This document shows positions 34,766-45,779 of a DNA stretch of 64,000 bases, in pieces. Under the pieces are notes generated by a model that was not told where the DNA came from, did no database searches, and saw only the letters and a list, made by a program, of their open reading frames with translations. Each line of letters starts with the position of its first letter. Positions within the stretch are counted from its first letter, which is position 1. The position numbers and the translations under genes were made by a program. Origin of the DNA: Petrolisthes cinctipes (lineage: Eukaryota > Arthropoda > Malacostraca > Decapoda > Porcellanidae); assembly GCA_033782935.1 (NCBI GenBank), contig JAWQEG010001357.1, positions 78,501 through 142,500 on the forward strand. Direction: 5' to 3'.

Positions 34766-35394
34766 ACAATGATGACACCAAAATAAACACAGAGTAATCT
34801 ATCCTTCTCTCAGGACCAAAATAAACCCAGAGTGATCTATCCTTCTCCCTGGACTAATAAAATCCTCGGCAAGTCACTCAATCAGTGTTGCCAGGTGCTG
34901 GGAAATTTATCTGTTTTTAGATAGTTTTGAAGTCCACACAAGGAAATTATATAAAGATAATAATATTAAAAGATTGTTTAAGAGTAATCACGGTAATTTC
35001 TACCAGATGATGAAATACCAAAATGACCGTCAATGTTCAAGAGTAAACAGAGAATTATTGAGGTAAAAAGGGAAATTCTGATGATATTGAAGTTGAGGGT
35101 ATGATGCCAAATAGATCTGGCAACACTGACAGTAAGACCTCCTCTGATCTGGCAACACTGCAGAGAATCCAACACGATAAGAATGTAAGTAAACAAAAAA
35201 AAATCAGTCATAGTAAATACGATGATGTGCCGGTACGATGATGTGCAGCTCTATGGACACACAACAGAGCCATCGTACCGGTACCATGCATCGTATACAC
35301 TATGGATCTTCTTGCATAACGCCTTAATTATGGTTATAAGAGTAAATGTGTGAATTTTTTAGTTCGTGGTCATACTAACTAAGATGGCTACTCG
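34766..35394. other. AT-rich spacer with short duplications
   Basis: A unit near ACCAAAATAAACMCAGAGT is duplicated at about 34770-34860. Positions 35230-35240 (CCGGTACGATG) and 35271-35281 (CATCGTACCGG) form a perfect 11-bp inverted repeat. No gene seen. Confidence 0.55.
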
Positions 35395-35998
35395 GTGTGT
35401 TGGTTTGTAAGCTTCCCAACCAACCACACTTGTATTAGGCTTCATTATTTTAGAGTTGATTCCATAGTGGTATTGGTGGTATTTATTGAAAGAATTACCG
35501 TTTTGCAGCAGTGTTGCCAGATCCGGCTGGGTCCCAGTATTTTGCCCCAGTCATTTATTGTATTTTATCACGATTATTTACCGGTAGTTTGCCCAGGTTA
35601 GGTCCCGGTAGTCTGATGCGGTCTAGGTTAGGTTAGGTCAGGTCAGGTAAGGTCAGGCTAATTTCAAAATGCCCCATTTGAATATGCCCTATCTTGTAAA
35701 TGGGGCATTTGCGGAGAAAATGCCATAGAAGAAAATAGTCTTAGAATGGTCTAAAATAGTGGGTAATGGAGGTAGAAAAACCGTATGCAATAACGGTAAT
35801 TCATTCAATATTTACCGTATTGGTTTGTAAGCTTCCTAACCAGCCACACGAACCTATACAACGTCCATTTAGGGTCAATTCCTCAGTGGTATTATTGGTT
35901 TGTAAGCTTCCCAACCAACCACACTTGTAAGGCTTCATTATTTTACGGTCAATAAACACAGTGGTATTGGTTTGTAAGCTTCCCAACAAACCACACAG
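35395..35998. repeat. About 75-bp tandem repeat, interrupted by E1
   Basis: Four units carrying GGTTTGTAAGCTTCC plus AACCA and CCACAC. One lies at about 35400 and three at about 35820, 35888 and 35968. An E1 element separates the first unit from the rest. Confidence 0.8.
35478..35816. mobile_element. E1 inverted-repeat element, copy in 75-bp repeat
   Basis: A 339-bp copy of the family here called E1. One end is GGTATTTATTGAAAGAATTA, the other is its near-complement (TAATTCATTCAATATTTACC). The interior has GTGTTGCCAGATCCGG, a core of GGTTAGGTCCCGGTAGTCTG-type units, TTAGGTCAGG runs and a hairpin near ATGCCCCATTTG. Confidence 0.8.
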
Positions 35999-36131
35999 AT
36001 GCTTACAGATGATCTTCTGGAAGAGGCTCTATTGGTGAGCCTGTACTTTCAGCTCCACTTCATTCCTATTACTCATTTGCCCTATAGAAGTATTTTTGTT
36101 CTTGATTGTCCCAAAACTTATCTAATTGTTT

Positions 36132-36460
36132 GGTATTTATTGGAAGAATTACCGTTTTGTAGCAGTGTTGCCAGATCCGGCTAGATCCCCGTATTTAGCC
36201 CCGGTCATTTCCTGTACTTTACCGCGGTTATTTCCCGGTAGTTTGCCCAGGTTAGGTCCCGGTAGTTTGCTGTGGTCTAGGTTAGGTCAGGTAAGGTCAG
36301 GCTAATTTCAAAATGCCCCATTTGAATATGCCCTATCTTGGAAATAGGGCATTTGTGGAGGAAATGCCATAGAAGAAAATAGTCTTAGAATGTTCTAAAT
36401 AAGTGGGTAATGAAGGGAGAAAACCCGTACACAATAACGGTAATTCTTTCAATATTTACC
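36132..36460. mobile_element. E1 element inserted at the end of a CR1-like RT
   Basis: A 329-bp copy with the same termini. It cuts the CR1-like frame after FEKQLVN. Confidence 0.8.
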
Positions 36461-37384
36461 AATTGTTTTTCAAATGAAACTACTGATTTCTGGTTTATGA
36501 CCCACTCTGGCAGAGAGTTCCACATATCTATTACTCTGCAGAGAAAAGAGTATTTCCTCAAGTTCATTCGAGATCTTGGTTTAAATAATTTTCTAGAATT
36601 TCCTCGTGTAATACTCTCTTCCCGTTCTTGAAAAACTTTCTCGCTGCATTCCTTGTCATACAGTCCATTGATAAATTTAAATGTTTCAATCATGTCGCCT
36701 CTCCATCTTCTATATGACTGTTGGTAGATTAAATGTTTTTAGCCTCTCCTCATATGACAAGTTCTTCATATTGGGCAGGAGTTTAGTTGCTCTTCTTTGG
36801 ACATTTTCAACTGCCTCAATGTCCTTAAAAAGATAGGGATTCCACACCTGATTTGCGTATTCCAGATGAGGGCGGAGAAGAGCAATGAAAAGATATTTAA
36901 ACATTTCTGCATTTAAGCTGGTGAAAGTTCTTCTTATAATGCCAACAATCTTGTTACCTTTGTTTATTTTCTCTGAGAGATTTTCTGAAAATTTCAATAT
37001 GTCGTCAATAATTACTCCAATATCCTTTTCAGCTCTTGACCTTTCTATTACATTTTCAAGATGATACTCTCTCTCTCTCTCTTCAGATCCACCAATTCTC
37101 ATTTACCTCGTCTTATCTGAATAAAAACTCAATAACCATTTTTCTGTCCAATGTTTCATATCTTCTAAATCTTCTTGGAGTTTTATATGGTCATCATCAT
37201 TTGCCATAGTTCTAAAAATTTTAGTGTCATCAGCATACAAATATATATCACTTTTGTTTCCATCACAACACAACTAGGCAGGTCATTGATATAAACAACA
37301 AATATTAATGGTCCCAAGACTGAGCCCTGAGGTACCCCACTGACCACATCACTCCATTCCATAGCCTCTCCATTCACTATTCTA

Positions 37385-38976
37385 TGTATCTATCTATAGC
37401 TCTGATGCCTCGTTGCCTCCATGAACTCCCCCCAAGGGGGTGGCCACGGCAGAAGTGCCTCCAGTTCTCTCTGTTCCAACACTCCCTCCTTACTTGTTCA
37501 AGCCCTACTCTGCTTCTCACGTTTCTCTCCTTTACATACTCTTCCACTCTGTTCCAACACTCCCTCCTTACTTGTTCAAGCCCTCCTCTGTCCCTCATGT
37601 TTCTCTCCTTTACATACTCTTCCACTCTGTTCTGCCATCTAACCGGAGGTCTGCCTCTCACACCAGGTGCCACAACTTCACTTCCATACACCTTTTTTAC
37701 AAACTCCTCACTTTACATTCTCTCTACAGTGGGATCTCGCATCTAGCGAGTTCTCAACTTGCGAATTCGTATCTGGCGACACCATACAACCTCTACCCAT
37801 ATTCGTTTCTAGCGAACAAAATTCCCATCTGGCGAAATAAATATGTAAGAAAATTAAAAAATAATAATAATAAATTCGAGGGCGGCTGATTTACCGCCAC
37901 GGCGGATACCTGTATTTTGTTTATCGTGTGACGTCACGTCACCACCCACGCGGCCAGTCGGCCACTCCTAGTCTTTCCCCAATTTAAAAACTCAGTCTCC
38001 GTCTTTGTCGCGCACGTGCGAGACCTCTCTTGACCCGCTCCGACCTTAAGCGTGAGGAGGAGAATGCAGATGAAAGAATTACAAAATTAATTCAAGCATC
38101 AAGAGAGGCGGGAGAGAGTGGTGGTGAGCGGGAGACAAGTGAGGAGGGAGGCTGTGGCACGCTGCACTAGCCTGTCCCTTCGCCTCAGATACCAGCAGTT
38201 CGTCACTTCATTCATTACTCACGAGTAAAGAGTGAATCCTGTATTTAATTATTTCTTCTTGAATTCATGTTGTGTATCACTTTGTGTACAACATAATGAA
38301 AATTATGCGATATCATAGACAAAAGTATATAAAATATAGATAATAAATAAAAAAAAAAAATTCCCATTTGGCAGGCGAGAGAGCGTGAACAGTGGTGAGG
38401 AGGGCGAGGGTGGTGGTGGTAACATGGACAAGGGAGGAGGGGAGGGGAAGGGAGAGGTTGCTTGAGTGAGGAGGTGGCTGCCAGTCCGTCCATCCCTCCA
38501 CCAAATGGACATTCGTCACACTTACACACTTTATCACTCAAATTACAATACCACTCATAATTTTTTCTTTGTTATATATTGTGCATCACTTTGTGTTTAT
38601 TTAAATGGAAATTAAAATGTTATAGGCGAAAATAAAGTAAATAAAATGAAGATCGGCAATTTTCACCTCACCTATTATAATTTTCCTCATTAGTTTATGT
38701 ATTCAAATCTAGCGAATTCACATCTAGCGCCGTTTTTTTGGCACCAATTACTCACTAGATGCGAGATCCCACTGTACATGTCCAAACCATCTCAATGTAT
38801 TACGTTTCACTCTCTCAACCACTCAATGCCAATTGCCTTCTCACTCATACCACACCTCTCATATACACACTCATTACTTTCTCCATCCCACCTAGTAAGT
38901 CCACATGTTCCTCTCAAGTAACTCATTTCCACAGCACCTATTCTAGACTGATGAGCCCTACTCCATGTAGGGCTCT
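37385..38976 (-). mobile_element. Non-LTR element C, 5'-truncated, with GATA-type tail
   Basis: The minus strand encodes the C-terminal end of another RT family: RWFGHV near 38780, then, beyond the Tigger-like insertion, SEEFVKKVYGSEVVAPGVRGRPPVRWQNRVEEYVKERN. A duplicated LEQVRRECWNR segment and NWRHFCRGHPLGG follow. The coding part ends at short GATA repeats. The flanks rejoin into the CR1-like element B, so C inserted into B. A related fragment lies at 52419-52610. Confidence 0.8.
37727..38774. mobile_element. Tigger/pogo-like non-autonomous DNA transposon
   Basis: 1,048 bp with terminal inverted repeats starting CAGTGGGATCTCGCATCTAG. TA is duplicated on both sides (37725-37726, 38775-38776). 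CAGTGG...TCG ends and TA targets are typical of Tigger-type mariner elements. The interior has no transposase. Removing it rejoins GHV and ERM of the element C frame. Confidence 0.85.
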
Positions 38977-39977
38977 TTGATTTCTATTACCTAAGAATGC
39001 CTTAATCCAGTCCAAATAATTGCCTTCTATACCACAGCAGGAGATCTTTTCCAATAACCTTTTATGTGGAACTCTATCAAAAGCCTTCATAAAATCACAA
39101 TAAATTACATGTACAGAATTCCCTTGATCTAAAGCCTTCGTCCACTCATCCAACACCTTTATAAGTTGTAATACAGTAGATCTCCCTGGTATAAAGCCGT
39201 ACTGTTTATCACTGAGCAAGTTGTATTTCCTCAAGTGAGCCATCATCTCCTCTCTAATTAGTGTCTCCATACATTTACATATAATGTTTGTCAGACTCAC
39301 AGGTCTATCATTTCCTGGGTCCCTTTTATCACCTTTTTTAAATATTGCTGTGATATTTGCAATCTTCCAATCAGTGGGCAATTGCTGTGTGCTGAACGAG
39401 CATTCAAAGAAAATAACCAGTGGCTCTAAGATCTCCTTCATTATCTCCTTCACTATCCTTGGGTGTATCCCATCTGGTCCTGGTGATTTATCCTTCTTCA
39501 TTTTCTGTATTACCTTCTGAATTTTCTCCTTGGTAATGTTAAGACTTTGCAGAGGTGGTACTACCTGCACTCTTCCCCTTGGAGAGTCTCCATCAGATTC
39601 AGTGACAAACACATTGGCAAATTGTCTAGAGAGAACCTTTGCTTTTTCTCTGTCACTTACTGTGGTCTCTGCTTTATTGTGGTCTGTATACAATTCTGAT
39701 ATCATGCCTTTGGTGTTCATTTTTGACTGAACATATTTCCAAAAAACCTTCGGGTTTTCTTTTACAAGTGTAGCAACTTCCAGTTCCTTGTTCTTCACTG
39801 CTTTTCTTGTTTCTCTTCTCACCTGATTGTTAACTGTACTCTCCTATATTCTTTACTGATTTCAGCATACTGACTCTTCTCCATATAGTTTTCAGAATTT
39901 TCAAGTTTGTTCATTTGTTCCCATAATCTTTGCTTCCTCTTTATCTTGTTCCATAGCTTCCTGTTCATTGGCAAGTT

Positions 39978-40239
39978 CAGTTAATTCTCATTTTACACTG
40001 GGATGATGTATGTGAAATAGTGTGTGTAATGAATGTATGTACTGTAAACACTTATTGTACACTATATTAAACACCCATAGCCTAATACCAGTGTATTGTA
40101 CAATGAGGGTTTTCTGTACACAGTTTCATTACACACACTACATTACACATCCAATATACAAGTGTACTGTACAATGAGGGTTTTTTGTACACAGTTTCAT
40201 TACACACCCAATATACAAGTGTAAAATGAGAATTAACTG
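39978..40239. mobile_element. MITE with CAGTTAATTCTCATTTTACA ends, copy 1
   Basis: 262 bp with inverted ends, built internally of two or three direct repeats (CCAATATACAAGTGT, TACAATGAGGGTTTT, CACAGTTTCATTACAC). It lies at the joint between elements A and B. No clean target duplication, so the joint is probably rearranged. Confidence 0.8.
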
Positions 40240-40434
40240 TGGGGGACTGTATCAAATGCTTTCCTTAGATCACAATAAGCCACATCCACTACCCATCCTC
40301 TATCTATAGACTCAGTCCACTTATCAATACTTATATCAGCTGCAATACTGTTGACCTCCCTGGTAAGAAACCATACTGTTTTTTGCTGAACAAGTTGTTA
40401 CCTGACATGTGCTTTATGATACTGGTCTGTAGTT

Positions 40435-40563
40435 GTTGTTGTTGTTCCTCAAGGTGTCTGGCCGAGCAGCCCCCCTGAACTCCTGAGGAAGGTCATGGCC
40501 TGAACCGGGCTTTCCCACAGTGCCCTCAGAGAGTGTATGTTGTGTTGTTGGTGAGTGTGGTTG
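40435..40563 (-). mobile_element. 5'-truncated non-LTR insertion with 12-bp target duplication
   Basis: 129 bp ending (minus sense) in CAA repeats and nearly identical to 54343-54475. It holds only the last codons of that element (ALWESPVQAMTFLRSSGG). TGGTCTGTAGTT flanks both sides (40423-40434, 40564-40575). It is a clear target-primed insertion. Confidence 0.88.
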
Positions 40564-40790
40564 TGGTCTGTAGTTACTGGGGTCACTCTTATATCTCCCC
40601 TTTTTAAATATTGCAGTAATATTTGCTGTTTTCCACTCCTGGGGAACTTGATATCTTTCCAAAGAGTTGTTAAAAATAATCCACAGTGGTTCCACCAGCA
40701 CCTCAGCAACTTCCAATATAACTCTTAGGTGGAGTGTGTCTGGTCCGGGGGATTTATTACGCTTTAACTTTTTCAGTGTTTTCAGTATAC

Positions 40791-41040
40791 GAGGCGTCTA
40801 TTTACATAACGAGATAAGCGACACAATTCAAGTTTTGAGAAAAATGGGTTTAAAGTTTAACATCTGTGTACAAAAGGTTATAATCTCTCTATTTATACTT
40901 CATTTTAAGCCTTATTAGAAACTCCAAAAGGGGATATGGACTTCACCACGTAAATTGTAGATGTTTACTAGGGGGGGAAGACAGTGCCATTTCAATTTCA
41001 CCAGAGGTGGAGTTTATCCCGTTATGCAAATAGACGCCTC
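40791..41040. mobile_element. 250-bp MITE with GAGGCGTCTATTT ends
   Basis: The inverted ends (GAGGCGTCTATTTACATAAC and its near-complement) extend about 27 bp with three mismatches. It interrupts element A between ISREDN and the KLKRNKSPGPD region. No target duplication was found. Confidence 0.8.
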
Positions 41041-41822
41041 AATTATTATTATATATTATCTTCCCTTGATATTTCCATAATTGACAATGGTTTTTCTTGT
41101 CTCACTTTCAATTCTGGCACAGCTCCTTGCGGTTCATTCATAAATACTGATGAAAAAAAACTCTGCTAACTCTTGTGCCTTCTCCTTGTCACTCGTTGTG
41201 TTGTTATTTTTGTCACCTCCCATATATAATTCTGTGATCCCAGATACTGTCTTCGTCTTAGAGTTAACGTACTTCCAGAATATCTTTGGATTGCTTTTTA
41301 CATTTTGTGGTATTGTTTGTTCCTTTGCTTTAACTTCTCTCCTAGTTTCTTTCCTTACTTGGTTATTTAAATGTCTGTACTCAACATTGCACTCTCTGAT
41401 ATTCCCTATTCCCACTATCTGTTATTTCTTTCTGCCATTTTCCTCAATCGTTCCTTTGCTTTTTCTTAATCTTTGCCCTCAGTTTCCTATTCATGGGTAA
41501 ATTCACTGTTTAAGGTTTTCCTTGATTCCCTTTCCTTAAACATTCTGCATGGTATACAATCACTGATAACTTCCTACAATTTAGTTATAAATCTATTCCA
41601 CATGTCATCGATGTCTTCAGTATTCAAGTGGTCTTTCCAGTCTATATTTAGTTTCTCCTTCATTTCTAAATAATTTCCTCTTTCATATAAATACACCTTT
41701 TTCTTTGTCTTCCTTATCTGTGGTTCTATATCACAATGAAAAGTTATGCAGGCATGATCACTTTTTCCGAGGGGGCTGTCTACTTCAATCCCCTCTACTC
41801 TTACGTCATCGTCAGTAAACAC

Positions 41823-42015
41823 AAGTGACGTGTATAAATAAAGTGTGGGTCATCTAGTGGGACAGAAGAGAAGCTACGGTACCAACATCACCACCATGAA
41901 GCTCCATTGTCTCATCTAGTGCGACACCCAATAATCTCGGGGCCTCACAAGAGTCACGGGCTACTGACACCCTACAGCCCCGAGGTTGAGGTATAGAAAA
42001 AAAAAAAAAAAAAAA
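41823..42015 (+). mobile_element. Short insertion ending in poly(A)
   Basis: About 190 bp ending in 19 A residues (41997-42015), lying inside the endonuclease frame of element A. It could be a SINE or a processed RNA copy. No convincing pol III A/B boxes were seen. GCCTCACAAGAGTCACGGG and CCCCGAGGTTGAGG give it a GC-richer body than its surroundings. Left boundary approximate. Confidence 0.5.
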
Positions 42016-42302
42016 TCCACTTTTCACTCCCTCTACATCTTGTTATGTTGCACAAAGAAACAATCTCTTATTTTTTCTATAAAACTCTGACTGTATTGGT
42101 CTCCGCTGGATGCTGTACCTGTTGTCCAGTTTATGTTAGGCAAATTAAAATCGCCTATATCTATTTTGTGTTTCGTTCTTTGTTCACCTATTTCTTGTTG
42201 TAGATCCAATAACCTGTTGTTATTCTCAGTGGTGCTATTTGGACTCCTGTATACAGCTGTTAGCAATAAGTCCTCTGTACCTTTTATATTCACTTTTATA
42301 TA

Positions 42303-42831
42303 CAGACAATTCTCATTTTACACTTGTATATTGGGTGTGTAATGTAGTGTGTGTAATGAAACTGTGTACAGAAAACCCTCATTGTACAGTACACTTGTAT
42401 ATTGGGTGTGTAATGTAATGTGTGTAATGATACTGTGTACAGAAAACCCTCATTGTACAGTACACTTGTATATTGGGTGTGTAATGAAACTGTGTACAGA
42501 AAACCCTCATTGTACAGTACACTTGTATATTGGGTGTGTAATGAAACTGTGTACAGAAAACCCTCATTGTATAGTACACTTGTATATTGGGTGTGTAATG
42601 TAGTGTGTGTAATGAAACTGTGTACAGAAAACCCTCATTGTACAGTACACTTGTATATTGGGTGTGTAATGTAATGTGTGTAATGAAACTGTGTACAGAA
42701 AACCCTCATTGTATAGTACACTTGTATATTGGGTGTGTAATATAGTGTACAATAAGTGTATACAGTACATACATTCATTACACACACACTATTTCACATA
42801 CATAATGCCAGTGTAAAATGAGAATTGCCTG
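42303..42831. mobile_element. MITE with CAGRCAATTCTCATTTTACA ends, copy 2, expanded
   Basis: The inverted ends match copy 1, with TA duplicated outside both (42301-42302, 42832-42833). Inside, a 57-71-bp unit (TTGTATATTGGGTGTGTAAT, GAAACTGTGTACAGAAAACC, CTCATTGTACAGTACAC) is repeated about seven times. Removing it with one TA restores the endonuclease frame. Pogo/mariner type by ends and target. Confidence 0.88.
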
Positions 42832-43342
42832 TATTCACATAAATCACCACCTTCCTCAATACTATAGGACACCCCATGTTTCACATACATCAACAAACCT
42901 CTCCCACAGCTTTCTTCAGATATATTTTTTCCTAATAATTTGTATCCCTTGATATTAAACTCTACAATACTCTTTTCATATCTATAGTTCTTTGGCTTCA
43001 CCTCCAGTATTATTATCACATGGGGTTTCACTCTCATATCTCCTATTCTTACCTCAAGTTGTCACATGTAAAAGTATCAACATTACTAAACATCACATGT
43101 ATCTTATTTTGAGACTTAATCTTTTCTCCATTCTGCCTCATCTTTACTGGATATTTTCCTCTTGGTTTCTCTTTACACACAGTAGATACCGCTTCCATGG
43201 CTTCCCTCTTACCACATCCTTCTCCTCCTCACTCTTCTCTTTGGCCTGTTTCCTTAGTTCCTTTTCTTATTCCCGTTCCTCTCTCGTCACATCATGATAC
43301 ACTGACACATTCCTGAATAAAAGTTCCTTAACATTCTTTAGT

Positions 43343-44083
43343 TTATACAAGTTTCTCATGATCCTCATCTTCACTATCAAAACAATTAAGGTTCAGCTCT
43401 CCACAAATCTCTTTAAACATTAGTTTATCATGTCTCATCTTGTCTTCTCTCTCCTCCATGTTAAATCCACTTATCATTTCTTCCGGCATTCTGTGCAGTA
43501 CTATATTATTCTCTCTGTGTAACATATCCTTCACTTGTTCCACTGTCTCCTCTGCAATCACACTTTTGCTTACTTTTGTAGCACTATGTGAGTTGCAAAT
43601 ATTTTGGGTCTCCTCCTTCACAACATCTTTGCAGGATTATACTAAATCATTCTTCACCTCAATGCAAACTTTCTCCTTAACTTCTTCAAGTAACTTACCT
43701 TTTATATCATTAATATCCTTCTGAACCTCTTGAAACTTATCCAACTTTCCTAGTTCCAACACTTTTTGTACTTCCAATTTCTCTTTCACTTCATCCATTT
43801 CTGTGCTAATTCTGCCCTTTACTACTGCTATCTCATTCTCAAAAACAAGAAGCTTGGCAGTTGTCTCCTTTTCATCTTTGTTTCCACTACATCTTGTCTC
43901 TTTTCCAGCTTTGTAAATGTGACTCAGGACCTTGACAGCAACATTATCACACTTATTGTAATACCAGTGTAGTTTACTAGCATCACTCCTGTTTAAAAAT
44001 TTATATATACAGTACTTCCCTTGATACTCCTTCACACTTAATATGATGCCAGAATTCACAAAGACCACACCAAAATGCAGCAT
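43343..44083 (-). pseudogene. ORF1-like protein of CR1-like element A
   Basis: Two frames: 44083-43637 begins MLHFGVVFVNSGIILSVKE and runs into a strong coiled coil (ENEIAVVKGRISTEMDEVKEK, then QKDINDIKGKLLEEVKEK). 43621-43343 continues with NNIVLHRMPEE, similar to the N-x-V-I/L-H-G/R-x-P pattern of CR1-type ORF1 proteins. A stop separates them. It is probably the RNA-binding ORF1 upstream of the endonuclease. Confidence 0.6.
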
Positions 44084-44364
44084 CAGAGTTGTTGCAGTCT
44101 GGACAAACCTTGAGCTTCCTCCTCTACTTGTTTACATCTGTTATCCCCTTCCTCCTTCAGTCATGTTTCATTAATCAGCTGATCCTGGGATGGTAACTTC
44201 TTCCTTTGTTTTAGTCCACTTCTTGTTGCTGTAGACACTTTTTTCTCCAGAGTCAGTCTTATACTTCTTAGGTTCTTATATTTGCTTTATACAACTTACC
44301 ACCATTCAACTATATTTCAAACTCATTAATAATTGAAACAAAGATAGAGCCAACCAATTCATAT

Positions 44365-44627
44365 CCTTACCTAACCTGACCTAACCTGACCTTACCTAAC
44401 CTGACCTGACCTGACCTGACCTAACCTTACCTTACCTAACCTGACCTTACCTAACCTGACCTTACCTAACCTGACCTGACCTGACCTGACCTAACCTAAC
44501 CTGACCTTACCTAACCTGACCTGACCTAACCAAACCTGACCTGACCTAACCTGACCTAACCTAACCAAACCTGACCTGACCTGACCTGACCTGACCTAAC
44601 CTAACCTAACCTAACCTAACCTAACCT
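44365..44627 (-). repeat. CCTAACC/CCTGACC array, telomere-like
   Basis: Mixed CCTAACC, CCTGACC and CCTTACC units, continuous with an E1 half element at 44628. Read on the minus strand the units are GGTTAGG and GGTCAGG, the same words found inside E1 cores. Confidence 0.88.
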
Positions 44628-44768
44628 GGGCAAACTACCGGGACCTAACATGGGCAAACTACTGGGAAATAACCGTGGTAAAGTACAGGAAATGACCGGG
44701 GCAAAATTTTGGGACCTAGCCGGATCTGGCAACACTGCTACAAAACATTAATTCTTTCAATAGATACC
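44628..44768. mobile_element. E1 half element fused to the CCTAACC array
   Basis: From CTGGGCAAACTACCGGGACC to AATTCTTTCAATAGATACC: one half of E1, ending at its terminal repeat. The other half is replaced by the array. Confidence 0.75.
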
Positions 44769-44791
44769 GTACCCATTATTTTTTTTTTTTA

Positions 44792-44903
<112 letters not shown>

Positions 44904-45071
44904 ATTTTTTTGGTATGTAAATCAGTTAAAATAGACTATATGTATGTATGTATATGTTATTATTATTATTATTATTTTAATCTATTCTATTACTGTTTTT
45001 TAATACAAAGTTTTGACCTTTTTTTTCTCGCTAATTTATAACATTCTAAGACACTTTTCTTCAATGGTATT

Positions 45072-45125
45072 TTATTATTATTATTATTATTATTATTGTT
45101 ATTATTATTATTATTATTATTATCA

Positions 45126-45181
<56 letters not shown>
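45072..45181. repeat. TTA microsatellite
   Basis: About 36 TTA units with few interruptions; a second TTA block is at 45271-45302. Confidence 0.93.
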
Positions 45182-45184
<3 letters not shown>

Positions 45185-45270
45185 TAAACCTAACCTAACC
45201 TAATGTAATGTCAACAGAATTGGTCAGGTGCTAACCAGGTCATGGAAGATGAAGATAATGAAAGGTAATA

Positions 45271-45304
<34 letters not shown>

Positions 45305-45389
45305 GGTAAAAGTATAGAAGTAGTTCATTCACTATATTGTATATTTTAGTATCATTAACCACTATTTTGGACCATTCTAACACACTTTT

Positions 45390-45743
45390 CATCTATGGTG
45401 TTTCTCTGGGAGATGCCCCGTTTTAGAGATGTGCCCCATTTTACAAACATATTTTGGAAATTAATCTGACCTAACCTGACCTAGCCAGTAAATATTGAAA
45501 GAATTACCGTTATTGCATATGGGTTTTCTACCTTCATTACCCACTTATTTAGACAATTTTAAGACTATTTTCTTCTATGGCATTTCCTCCACAAATTTCC
45601 AAGATAGGGCATATTCAGATGGGGTATTTTGACATTAGCCTGACCTAACCTAACCTAACCTAACCACATCAGACTACTGGGACTTAACCTGGGCAAACTA
45701 CCGGGACCTAACCGTGGTAAAGTACAGGAAATGACCGGGGAAA
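45390..45743. mobile_element. E1 fragments
   Basis: 45488-45743 begins GTAAATATTGAAAGAATTA and runs through GGCATTTCCTCC, CCTAACC units and AACTACCGGGACCTAACC, but loses its far end after GACCGGGG. A shorter, more diverged piece lies at 45390-45487. Confidence 0.7.
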
Positions 45744-45779
45744 AAAGTCTGAGAAAGTCTACTTACGTTACAACACATT

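Larger units (their letters stand above)
36461..39977 (-). pseudogene. CR1-like non-LTR RT (element B), interrupted
   Basis: Minus-strand RT. Upstream block 39977-38977 carries NPKVFWKYVQSK, KDKSPGPDGIHPRIVKE, DWKIANITAIFKKGDK, RPVSLTNIICKCMET, YGFIPGRSTVLQL, YCDFMKAFDRVPHKRLLE and WIKAFLGNRNQ. It continues at 37384-36461 with EWSDVVSGVPQGSVLGPLIF, YINDLP, GVIIDD, RPHLEYANQVWNPY and VENVQRRATKLLP. Element C (37385-38976) sits between the blocks. The YADD region is frameshifted. It is a CR1/Jockey-superfamily element by RT pattern; the 3' end is cut by E1. Confidence 0.85.
40241..41420 (-). pseudogene. CR1-like RT of element A (N-terminal half)
   Basis: The minus strand reads NPKIFWKYVNSKTK, MNEPQGAVPELK, LKRNKSPGPDTLHLRV, VPQEWKTANITAIFKKG and YCDLRKAFDTVP at the catalytic motif A, where it stops at the MITE. 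Two later insertions (40435-40563 and 40791-41040) interrupt it. The rest of the RT is missing. Confidence 0.82.
41574..43037 (-). pseudogene. Endonuclease domain of CR1-like element A, interrupted
   Basis: EEP endonuclease pieces in order: FNIKGYKLLGKN, SCGRGLLMYVKHG (43037-42834), then, beyond a MITE, KVNIKGTEDLLLTAVYRSPNS and IGDFNLPNINW. After a poly(A)-bearing insertion it ends with FTDDDVRVEGIEVDSPLGKSDHACITF. The GDFN and SDH catalytic motifs are intact. The two later insertions and stops inactivate it. Confidence 0.85.

Noticed and set aside
37377..37889. Plus-strand Leu/Ser/Pro-rich frames
   Set aside because: Antisense of the non-LTR element C coding sequence.
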